Positions 52,977 through 60,184 of a DNA stretch of 64,000 bases are shown piece by piece (the stretch's first letter is position 1; each line of letters starts with the position of its first letter). Below the pieces are notes generated by a model that was not told the DNA's origin, made no database searches, and saw only the letters and a list, made by a program, of their open reading frames with translations. The translations under genes were made by a program, and so were the position numbers. The DNA is taken from positions 17,798 to 81,797 of the forward strand of contig NZ_RDRE01000011.1 in the NCBI RefSeq assembly GCF_003693265.1. The letters are read 5' to 3'. This stretch comes from Corynebacterium gottingense (lineage in GTDB: Bacteria; Actinomycetota; Actinomycetes; Mycobacteriales; Mycobacteriaceae).

Positions 52977-54149
52977 ATGTACCTGCAGGAAAAGCCGGAC
53001 CCGAAGCTCAACCACCTCAGCGAGGAGCACGCCGAGATCATCAAGGCCACGCTCCCGCCGGTGGGTGAGAACATCGAGACCATCACGAAGACGTTCTACA
53101 ACAAGATGTTCACCGCGCACCCGGAGCTCATCGCCAACACCTTCAACCGCGGCAACCAGAAGCAGGGCGCGCAGCAGAAGGCGCTCGCGGCCTCGGTCGC
53201 GACCTTCGCCACCCAGCTCGTGGACCCGAACGCGCCGGACCCGGTCATGATGCTGGACCGCATCGCCCACAAGCACGTCTCGCTGGGCATCCGCAAGGAC
53301 CAGTACCAGATCGTGCACGACAACCTCATGGCCGCGATCGCGGAGGTGCTCGGCGACGCCGTGACCCCCGAGGTCGCCGAGGCGTGGGACGCCGTCTACT
53401 GGCTCATGGCCGACGTGCTGATCAAGCACGAGGCGAAGCTCTACGAATCCGACGGCGTGACCGACGGCGACGTCTTCCGCCGCGCCGAGGTCACCGCCAA
53501 GGAGCAGCTCACCGACTCCGTCTACGCGTACACGCTCACCGGCGACTTCACCGCGCCGCGCCCCGGCCAGTACACCTCCGTGGGCGTCACGCTTGACGAC
53601 GGCGCCCGCCAGCTCCGCCAGTACTCCATCATCGAGGGCGACGAGCACTCCTACCGCATCGCCGTGGAGACCGACGGCGAGGTCTCGACCTTCCTGCGCG
53701 ACCACGTGGCCATCGGCGACACCGTCGACGCCACCCTCGCCGCCGGCGACCTGGTCCTCCAGGACAGCAACAACCCGGTCGTGCTCATCTCCAGCGGCAT
53801 CGGCTCCACCCCGATGGTGGGCATCCTGGGCCACCTCTCGCGCACCCACTCGGACCGCAAGGTGACCTACCTCCACGCCGACAACTCCGAAGATTCCTGG
53901 GCGCAGCAGGCCGAGACCCGCGCCCTCGCGGAAGCGCTTGCCGACGCCAACGTCACCGCCACCTTCCGCAGCCAGGACCAGCGCATCAACGTCGCCGAGG
54001 CCGACCTCGCCGGCGCGGACGTCTACCTCTGCGGCGGCGCGAACTTCCTTCAGGGCATCCGCGACGACATCGCGGCGCTGCCCGCCGACAAGGCGCCCGC
54101 CAACGTCTACTTCGAGCTGTTCAGCCCGAACGACTGGCTGATCAACTAG
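52977..54149 (+). CDS. hmp: Flavohaemoglobin / nitric oxide dioxygenase Hmp
   Basis: This protein of about 390 residues has an N-terminal globin domain (FNRGNQ, proximal His in IAHKHVSLGI), an FAD domain with RQYSIIEG, and an NAD domain with ISSGIGSTPM and CGGANF. It oxidises NO to nitrate with NADH and O2. AAAGGA precedes ATG 52977. The next genes are a cysteine-bearing regulator and a NirK-type enzyme, which makes a nitrosative-stress cluster likely. Confidence 0.93.
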   Translation: MYLQEKPDPKLNHLSEEHAEIIKATLPPVGENIETITKTFYNKMFTAHPELIANTFNRGNQKQGAQQKALAASVATFATQLVDPNAPDPVMMLDRIAHKHVSLGIRKDQYQIVHDNLMAAIAEVLGDAVTPEVAEAWDAVYWLMADVLIKHEAKLYESDGVTDGDVFRRAEVTAKEQLTDSVYAYTLTGDFTAPRPGQYTSVGVTLDDGARQLRQYSIIEGDEHSYRIAVETDGEVSTFLRDHVAIGDTVDATLAAGDLVLQDSNNPVVLISSGIGSTPMVGILGHLSRTHSDRKVTYLHADNSEDSWAQQAETRALAEALADANVTATFRSQDQRINVAEADLAGADVYLCGGANFLQGIRDDIAALPADKAPANVYFELFSPNDWLIN

Positions 54150-54830
54150 CTACTCCACCTCGGTGATGCGGGCCCCGCACTCGTGGGGCCGGTCGAACGG
54201 CAGAAGCTCCACCTGCATGCGGCCCGCCTTGCCGTCCACGTAGCCGGCGTGCAGCGCGCACACCGCCGGGCTCGGCGCCCGGCCGGGGTCGGTGACAAAC
54301 GGGCACGCCTTGAGGGAGAGCTCGCGTGAGGTGTCGGTGGCGGCATCGTCGCGAAGCGCTGGATCGAACCCCATATCCCGCAGGATCCGGGCGACCTTCT
54401 CGGTCGCCTCGTCCAGATCCCGCGGCGTGCCGCCATGCCTCGACGACGCCTCCTTCGCCCACTGCCGCCCCACCTCGCGCGCTCGCTCCAGGTCGTCGCC
54501 GGCGATCGCGGTGGCCAGCATGTCAACCAGCTCGACGTACTCGCTGGTCACGTCCGCGTTCCGCGCCACGCGCGCGGTAAAGATGTGCGACGGCCGCCCC
54601 CGCCCGGTCGTGCGCGCCTGCCTGCGCACCACGAGCCCGTGGGCGATGAGCTCGTCAAGGTGCCCGCGGACCGTGTTGATGTGCATGCCCAGTTCCTTCG
54701 CCAGCTCCGTCACCTGCGCGCCCTGCGGGAACTGCTGCAACGCGCCAAAGACCTCGCGCTGCTTCGCGCTCAGCTCCGCGGCCGCGGTGGTGAGATCGGA
54801 AGTGGGGCGCGGCGTCCGGTGTCGGTCCAT
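54150..54830 (-). CDS. HTH regulator with C-terminal Cys cluster (SufR-like)
   Basis: This protein of about 226 residues has an N-terminal winged HTH (GAQVTELAKELGMHINTVRGHLDELIAHGLV) with a GRGRPSHIF wing. The C-terminal domain holds C176-P-F, C191-x2-H194 and H216-E-C218, the type of Cys set that binds an iron-sulfur cluster in SufR-type regulators. It lies convergent to hmp (stops two bases apart) and divergent to the membrane protein and nirK operon. A sensor of NO or oxygen is a good inference. AAAGGTGCGAAG precedes the start. Confidence 0.82.
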   Translation of the reverse strand: MDRHRTPRPTSDLTTAAAELSAKQREVFGALQQFPQGAQVTELAKELGMHINTVRGHLDELIAHGLVVRRQARTTGRGRPSHIFTARVARNADVTSEYVELVDMLATAIAGDDLERAREVGRQWAKEASSRHGGTPRDLDEATEKVARILRDMGFDPALRDDAATDTSRELSLKACPFVTDPGRAPSPAVCALHAGYVDGKAGRMQVELLPFDRPHECGARITEVE

Positions 54831-54860
54831 GCTTCGCACCTTTCTTGGACAGTTGCGTGC

Positions 54861-54875
54861 GTTCATTATATGAAC
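54861..54875. promoter_or_regulatory. Operator-like dyad GTTCATTATATGAAC
   Basis: Perfect 6-base arms around TAT lie 31 bases upstream of the Cys-cluster regulator start and about 50 bases upstream of the divergent membrane protein start, next to its TACGAT -10. It is well placed for control of both. Confidence 0.6.
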
Positions 54876-54926
54876 CACGCCCTGACCGCCTTGTTTGACC
54901 CCTCCCAGCTTAGTACGATTATTACT

Positions 54927-55982
54927 GTGCAAAAAGTAGTGGGCGTGCTCGTGGCATGCTGGGCCGCCGTCTCGCTCGCGGCCGCGCTCGCCGGCGCGTC
55001 GCGCTGGACGGTGATCCACCCGCTCACGCTCGGCGTGGTCACGACCGCCATCCAGGCCTACTCCACCCACTTCGCCGACGCGCTCACGCGCACCGCCTCC
55101 CGCCCCGCCGGGCTGGCCGTGCGCATCGCGGCGGTCAACCTGGCGCTCGTCGCGCTGCTGCTGGGCGCGCCGCTGGCCATTCCGGCCGCCGTCGCTGCGG
55201 CCGCGCTGTGCTGGCACGGGGTGTCCATCGCCCGCAAGCTGCGCCGCGGCCTCACCAGCCCGTTCGCCAGCACCGCCCGCTGCTACGTCGTCGCCGCCGC
55301 GTTCTTCACCCTCGCCGCCGCCGTCGCCGTGGGCTCGCGGCACGTGGGGCCCTCGCTTATCGACGCCACCATCGCCGCCCACTCCCGCCTCGCCGTCTGG
55401 GGCTTCGCGTGGACCACCATCGCCGGCACCGTCATCACCCTGCTCCCCACCATGACGGGCAACCGCGCCTCCGCAACCGCCCGCGCCCGCCTCCCCCGCG
55501 CGCTGCTCGCCCACTGCATCGCGCTGCCGGCCGCAGCCGCCGCGGCCCTGGCCAGCCCGCAGCTCGCCGCGGTGGCGCTCGCGGTGTGCGCGCTCGCGTG
55601 GTCCTACGCGCTGCAGCCCGTCCTCGCCGGCGCGCTGTTCACGCCCGGGCTGTCGGCCCCCGCGGTGAGCGTCGCCGCCGGACTGCTCTGGCTGCTCGGC
55701 GCCATGTTTGCCGACGCCGCAACACTCGCCACCGGTGCCGTCCGCTTCCCCGCAAACCTGCTCACGTTCCTCCTCGCCGCCGGGCTCGCCCAGGTCATCG
55801 CGGGCGCGATCGGCCACCTGCTGCCGGTCCTTGCCCGCGGCACGCGCGAGCCCGACAACGGGTTCATCAAAGTCGGCGTGGTCAACGGCGGCGCGCTCGT
55901 CGCCCTGGTCAGCCCGCGGATCGGGCTTGCCATACTGGGAGTAGGACTCGCGCTCCACGCAAGAAAGGTAGCTGTCCCATGA
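54927..55982 (+). CDS. Multi-span membrane protein of the nirK operon
   Basis: This protein of about 351 residues has ten or so hydrophobic helices. Conserved-looking His/Pro segments are HPLTLGVVTTAIQAYSTHFADALTR, AHSRLAVWGF with LLPTMTGNRAS, and LAQVIAGAIGHLLPVL. Corresponding segments appear in the membrane protein at 58312-59616, so the two are related. They loosely recall NnrS or haem-copper oxidase subunits, where His bind metal or haem. GTG 54927 is preferred with a TACGAT -10 just upstream; ATG 54870 is possible. The stop overlaps the nirK start (ATGA). Confidence 0.65.
   Translation: MQKVVGVLVACWAAVSLAAALAGASRWTVIHPLTLGVVTTAIQAYSTHFADALTRTASRPAGLAVRIAAVNLALVALLLGAPLAIPAAVAAAALCWHGVSIARKLRRGLTSPFASTARCYVVAAAFFTLAAAVAVGSRHVGPSLIDATIAAHSRLAVWGFAWTTIAGTVITLLPTMTGNRASATARARLPRALLAHCIALPAAAAAALASPQLAAVALAVCALAWSYALQPVLAGALFTPGLSAPAVSVAAGLLWLLGAMFADAATLATGAVRFPANLLTFLLAAGLAQVIAGAIGHLLPVLARGTREPDNGFIKVGVVNGGALVALVSPRIGLAILGVGLALHARKVAVP
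55355..55365 (-). repeat. CGTCGATAAGC site in the nirK-operon membrane gene
   Basis: Exact copy reading Leu-Ile-Asp on the coding strand. Confidence 0.9.
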
Positions 55983-57178
55983 AACGAACCGAATCCCTGG
56001 CCTGGGGGCTCATCGCCCTCGTGGTCGCCGTCGTCGTCGGGCTCACGCTCGCGTTCAGCGGCTCAGACACGCCCAGCACGCAGGCGGTGAGCAGCGAAGA
56101 CGCCACTACCGTCGACGTGGACATCCAGGGCATGTCGTTCGTCCCCGCGAGCGTCGCGGTGGAGCCGGGCACCCGGCTCGTCCTCAACATCACCAACTCG
56201 GACACGCAGCAGCACGACCTGAAGCTCGGCGGCGAGCACAGCGGCCGCATTGACCCCGGCGAGACCGTCACCCACGACTTCGGCGTCTTCACCGAGGACA
56301 CCCAGGGCTGGTGCACGATCGCGGGCCACAAAGCCATGGGCATGACCTTTGATGTGGTGACGAGCGGGAAGGGGGAAGAGGAGGCGTCGATAGGCACTGC
56401 CCGCGACGCCACGCTGCAGCCCGCGAGCGGCGAACTCCACGAGGAGACCTGGGTGATGCACGACGACGGCGACTCCTGGACCTTCGCCGACCAAGCGCCC
56501 GGTCCGACGCTGCGCGGCAAGGTGGGCGACCGGTTCCGCATCACCGTGGAAAACCACGGGCAGATGAGCCACTCGATCGACTTCCACGCCGGCGAAGTCA
56601 GCCCCGACGAGGTGATGCGCGAGATCCCACCGGGCGACAAGGTGGTCTACGAGTTCACCGCGCGGCGCTCCGGCATCTGGATGTACCACTGCGGCACGAT
56701 GCCGATGAGCCTGCACATCGCAAAGGGGATGGCCGGCGCCCTCATCATCGACCCGCCGGACCTCAGCCCCGTCGACGCGGAGTACGCGCTGGTCGCGCAC
56801 GAGATTTACCACGACGACGACAGCATCCCCGCCGGCGAGTACGACGCCACCGCGTTCAACGGCACGCCGAACCAGTACGTCGAGCACCCGATTGAGGCGC
56901 ACGTCGGCGACACGGTCCGCGTCTGGGTCCTCGACGTCGGGCCCGACAACCCGGTCAGCTTCCACGTCGTCGGAGAAATCTTCGACACCGTGTACAAGGA
57001 AGGCGCCTATTCGCTTCGCGACGCCCACGACACCGGCTCCCAGGCCCTCGACCTCCTCGCCGCACAGGGCGGGTTCGTGGAGTTCACCTTCGACGAGCCG
57101 GGCACCTACAGCTTTGTCAACCACCAGATGACGGATGCGGAGAAGGGCCAGCGCGGCCAGTTTGTGGTCCGTCCGTGA
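55979..57178 (+). CDS. NirK-type copper nitrite reductase with extra N-terminal cupredoxin domain
   Basis: This 399-residue exported protein has a signal anchor and three cupredoxin domains. Domain one (about 40-130) has type-1 copper ligands H79, C112, H117 and M120 or M122. Domains two and three match NirK: type-1 ligands H198, C238, H246 and M251 (YHCGTMPMSLHIAKGM), catalytic D201 in HSIDFH, type-2 ligands H203, H237 and H382 (VNHQM), and catalytic H329 (FHVVGE). The active site is complete, so nitrite reduction to NO is likely; annotation as a multicopper oxidase is the alternative. The extra domain may pass electrons. It is coupled to the upstream membrane protein gene. Confidence 0.85.
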   Translation: MKRTESLAWGLIALVVAVVVGLTLAFSGSDTPSTQAVSSEDATTVDVDIQGMSFVPASVAVEPGTRLVLNITNSDTQQHDLKLGGEHSGRIDPGETVTHDFGVFTEDTQGWCTIAGHKAMGMTFDVVTSGKGEEEASIGTARDATLQPASGELHEETWVMHDDGDSWTFADQAPGPTLRGKVGDRFRITVENHGQMSHSIDFHAGEVSPDEVMREIPPGDKVVYEFTARRSGIWMYHCGTMPMSLHIAKGMAGALIIDPPDLSPVDAEYALVAHEIYHDDDSIPAGEYDATAFNGTPNQYVEHPIEAHVGDTVRVWVLDVGPDNPVSFHVVGEIFDTVYKEGAYSLRDAHDTGSQALDLLAAQGGFVEFTFDEPGTYSFVNHQMTDAEKGQRGQFVVRP

Positions 57179-58196
57179 CGGTGCGGTACGGCGCGCGGGC
57201 CACGTGGTCCGCGCCGGTGGGCGTGACGCTTCCCGACGGCGAGACGTACACAATCCGCCCGCCCCGCCGCTCCGTGCGCCCGCGGGAGGCGCGGCCCGCC
57301 TGGTAGTTGTGGTACCGGCACAGCCAGCCCAGGTTGTGGACCGCGGTCTCGCCGCCGTGCTGGTGCTCGGTCATGTGGTGGGCGTCGCAGCGCGAGGCCG
57401 GCACGTCGCAGTCCTTCCACGTGCACGTCGCTGAGTCCGCAAGCATCATCTCGCGGTGCTTCGGCGTGGCCAGGCGCATGTCGTAGGCGTTGACGGGCCC
57501 GTCCATCGCGCCGACGAGGATGATGTGCCCGAACTGCGAGAGTCGCTGCCGCACGAACTCCTCGCCGGACATGACCACCCCGTTGGCGAAGCGGACCTGC
57601 ACGTCGTCGCCGGCGCCGGAGACGATCCGGACGTAGTCGCCGAGGTCCAGGTTCACGCTGAGCTTCAGCAGGTAGTCGGCCCGCGGGCAGTCCTGGTCGA
57701 GCCAGGCGGCGACGTCGTTCTTCGCGGCGTCGTAGGCCGCCTGGACGTCCAGCGCGGGGCCGGTCACGCGCAGGGTGGCCTGGCCGTCGCCGTGGTGGGT
57801 GACGCGCGCGCACGCGGTGCGCGGCGCGCGCGGCTGAAGCTCCTCCTTCAGCTCCGCCGCGCGCTTGCGGATCAGCGACAGGTCCCCCGGCGTGTTGCAC
57901 AGCGTGTCGATGTAGCGCCACCGCTTCGTCGCGTCCTTGATCCCGTTCGCCGTCCTCGCAATGTACGCGAGCGTCTCGATCCGGTGCCCGTGCTCCCGCG
58001 CCCCGTCGTGCGCCCGCTGCTGGTAGCGCGAGTGGGACGCGCGGCCGCAGAGCGTGCGCGCCGCCGCGACCAGCTGCTTCGCGCGGTCGTACTGGACCCC
58101 CTCGTCACGCACCTCGCGGGCAGACTTGCCCGCCGCGGCGGCGACGAAGTCGAAACCGCTGCGGTCAAACCGGGCGAGCTGTGCGAGTGCGTTCAT
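57117..58196 (-). CDS. DUF222/HNH nuclease-domain protein, second copy
   Basis: This protein of about 359 residues has a helical N-terminal region and an HNH site: CTWKDCDVPASRCDAHHMTEHQHGG then NLGWLCRYHNYQ. Its 3' end runs 62 bases into the nirK 3' end on the other strand, and it splits nirK from its related membrane protein gene, so it looks like a later arrival. Sequence similarity to the first HNH gene is limited to the domain layout and HNH pattern. Confidence 0.85.
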   Translation of the reverse strand: MNALAQLARFDRSGFDFVAAAAGKSAREVRDEGVQYDRAKQLVAAARTLCGRASHSRYQQRAHDGAREHGHRIETLAYIARTANGIKDATKRWRYIDTLCNTPGDLSLIRKRAAELKEELQPRAPRTACARVTHHGDGQATLRVTGPALDVQAAYDAAKNDVAAWLDQDCPRADYLLKLSVNLDLGDYVRIVSGAGDDVQVRFANGVVMSGEEFVRQRLSQFGHIILVGAMDGPVNAYDMRLATPKHREMMLADSATCTWKDCDVPASRCDAHHMTEHQHGGETAVHNLGWLCRYHNYQAGRASRGRTERRGGRIVYVSPSGSVTPTGADHVARAPYRTVTDGPQTGRAGPSPHPSSGG

Positions 58197-58246
58197 GGCA
58201 GCAACAATATCCGAAACAGCAGCGAAAATGAGGAAATGTGAGAAGT

Positions 58247-58277
58247 CCCCCAGTTCCCGCAAAAATGGAACCGGGGG
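58247..58277. terminator. Possible terminator hairpin after the second membrane gene
   Basis: CCCCC-A-GTTCC (58247-58257) pairs with GGAAC-C-GGGGG (58267-58277) with one mismatch and a 9-base loop. It lies between the membrane gene stop and the HNH start. The T-run is weak on both strands. Confidence 0.4.
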
Positions 58278-58311
58278 CCGGGTTGCTGCGTCTAATACGG
58301 TTTGGGGGTTT

Positions 58312-59616
58312 TCAGCTCAGCACGGCGATGAGCACGCCCAACACGACGAGCGCGGCGGCGGATTGGGTGGCGGGGTGTTGGGTGGGTGTGGCGTCGATAA
58401 GCGAATCCTTGCCCTTGAGCACCCCAACCTGCGCGCGGATCGCGCGGGCCATGAGCGGCAAAAACGCGACGAGCACGCCGAAGCAGAGGACGCTCATCAC
58501 CACGCGCAGCCACGAATTGTCCGTGGCCAGCCAGCACGCGAGCGAGCCGTTGAACAAGACGACGCGGAAGTACGCGGCGCGCGACAGTTCCGCCAGGCCG
58601 GCGCGGACGGCGCGCGGGCCACCGCCCATCGTCGTTGGCAGCAGGTAGCTCATCGTGCCGATCAGGAGCTGGGCGGCGAAGCCGAGCATGAGCGCGAGCG
58701 TCGGCAGGTCCGGCGTGGTGAGGCGGACGGCGAACCAGATGAGCGTGACGATCAGCCAGATCAGCGACGCGAAGACGCTCAACCCGGCGTAGGTGACGCG
58801 GCCGCGGGGGTCGCGAAGCACGTCGAGGACGTTGACCAGGAATCCGTGGAACGTCCACAGCCACGCGGCGATGTACACAACCGTGCCCGCGCTGGCCAGG
58901 AGGTCCAGCCCCGCGAGCGCGCCGCAGCTGGCCACGATCACGCCCGCGACCGCCAGCGGCACCGAGACCCCCGCCCGGTCGTGCATCCCGTTGACCCGCC
59001 ACATGCTGGGGAACAGCACGGTCAGCGACGCCAGCGCCGCCAACCCCACGAACCCGCCGACGTTGGTGACCAGGTGCGCGAGCCGGACGCGCTCCTGCCA
59101 GTCGCCGGGCAGCCCGAACGACAGCGCGGAGCCGAACGCCACGCCGACGGGCAAAAACACCGCGCTGGCCACGTAGCCGAGCACCACCGGACGGAGCCGC
59201 TTGTCGCGCCCGGCGCGCCGTACCTGCGCGTACAGCTGCCACGAGTGCCAGCCCAGCACTCCCGCGACGATCGCGGCGCCGACCCAGGTCAGCACGTAGT
59301 GCCCGCGCCACCACCCGGCGAGGAACTGCCCCACCAGCACGCACACGACGCCCGCGTTGAGCGCCCAGGTGCGGCGCAGCTGCGCGGGCCGGGCGCTTTC
59401 GGGGAGCCGCTGCTGCAGGAACCGTTCGGTGAGGTTTTGCGACCACAGCACCACCGAGTTGGTCAGGATGCCCAGCGTGAACACGTGGATGAGCAGCCAC
59501 CGCGGCTCGGGCACGAGCGGGTGCGCAAGCCCGATCACGATGAACACGACCATCCAGACCATCACCGGCCTGGACGCGCGCCGGTGCCAGGCGTGCGCGC
59601 TCCATTTCTTCGGCAT
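58312..59616 (-). CDS. Multi-span membrane protein related to the nirK-operon protein
   Basis: This 434-residue protein has about twelve hydrophobic helices. HVFTLGILTNSVVLWSQNLTERFL, AHLVTNVGGF with LFPSMWRVNG, TFHGFLVNVLD and AAQLLIGTMSYLLPTTMGGG line up with corresponding segments of the protein at 54927. His residues in these segments could bind haem or copper. It probably works with the NirK-type enzyme. It lies downstream of a TetR gene with a small dyad between. Confidence 0.65.
   Translation of the reverse strand: MPKKWSAHAWHRRASRPVMVWMVVFIVIGLAHPLVPEPRWLLIHVFTLGILTNSVVLWSQNLTERFLQQRLPESARPAQLRRTWALNAGVVCVLVGQFLAGWWRGHYVLTWVGAAIVAGVLGWHSWQLYAQVRRAGRDKRLRPVVLGYVASAVFLPVGVAFGSALSFGLPGDWQERVRLAHLVTNVGGFVGLAALASLTVLFPSMWRVNGMHDRAGVSVPLAVAGVIVASCGALAGLDLLASAGTVVYIAAWLWTFHGFLVNVLDVLRDPRGRVTYAGLSVFASLIWLIVTLIWFAVRLTTPDLPTLALMLGFAAQLLIGTMSYLLPTTMGGGPRAVRAGLAELSRAAYFRVVLFNGSLACWLATDNSWLRVVMSVLCFGVLVAFLPLMARAIRAQVGVLKGKDSLIDATPTQHPATQSAAALVVLGVLIAVLS
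58392..58402 (+). repeat. CGTCGATAAGC site in the second membrane gene
   Basis: Exact copy on the strand opposite the gene, which reads Leu-Ile-Asp. Confidence 0.9.
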
Positions 59617-59638
59617 GGCACTAACCTAACATTTACTC

Positions 59639-59650
59639 CAACTAAAGTTG
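59639..59650. promoter_or_regulatory. Small dyad CAACT-AA-AGTTG
   Basis: Perfect 5-base arms lie between the TetR stop and the membrane protein start, 22 bases upstream of the latter's ATG. It is a candidate operator for the TetR protein encoded next to it. Confidence 0.4.
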
Positions 59651-59653
59651 TAT

Positions 59654-60184
59654 TTAATTGAGGAGCTGGAGCAGCTTCTCGACGATCACCGCCCGGTTCC
59701 CCTCCGCCAGCGGCCTCGCGTAGATGTGGTCGTGCGCCCAAAGCCCCGACGCCAGCACCGACGCCGCCAGGAGGTCCGGGTCCGTGGCCGTGTCGTCGGG
59801 GCGCGGCAGCCACCGGTCCTCCACCTCCAGCCACGGGCGCGTGTAGTCGGGGTGGGTGTGGGCGTGGAGGGTGACCAGTAGCTCGGCGAGCGGCTCGTGC
59901 TCGCTCATGGTCACCAGCATCGCCCGGTAGCGCTCGCGCGGGGCGAGGTCGGCGGCGTCCCCGCCGGCGCGGGCACGCACCTTGTCCTCCCACAGGCCCG
60001 CGGTGTACTCGTGCAGCCCGACGAGGAGCTCGTGGCGCGACGGGAAGTGGTAGAGCAGGCCGGACTTGGACAGGTCCGTCTCGGCGGCGAGCCGGTCGTA
60101 GGTGACCGCCTCGATGCCGCCCGGTCCAGCGACGATGGCGTAGGCGGCGCGCAGGATCTCGGCGCGCTTGCTTTTACGCGGCAT
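59654..60184 (-). CDS. TetR-family regulator of the MFS exporter
   Basis: This 176-residue regulator begins MPRKSKRAEILRAAYAIV. HTH: IEAVTYDRLAAETDLSKSGLLYHFPSRHELLVGL. Its start lies 11 bases inside the end of the MFS exporter gene, so both are translated from one message, the usual arrangement for a drug exporter and its repressor. Confidence 0.9.
   Translation of the reverse strand: MPRKSKRAEILRAAYAIVAGPGGIEAVTYDRLAAETDLSKSGLLYHFPSRHELLVGLHEYTAGLWEDKVRARAGGDAADLAPRERYRAMLVTMSEHEPLAELLVTLHAHTHPDYTRPWLEVEDRWLPRPDDTATDPDLLAASVLASGLWAHDHIYARPLAEGNRAVIVEKLLQLLN

Noticed and set aside
59617..59630. TTAGGTTAG resembling half of a DtxR iron box before the second membrane gene
   Set aside because: The second half-site is missing, so the 19-base dyad is not formed.
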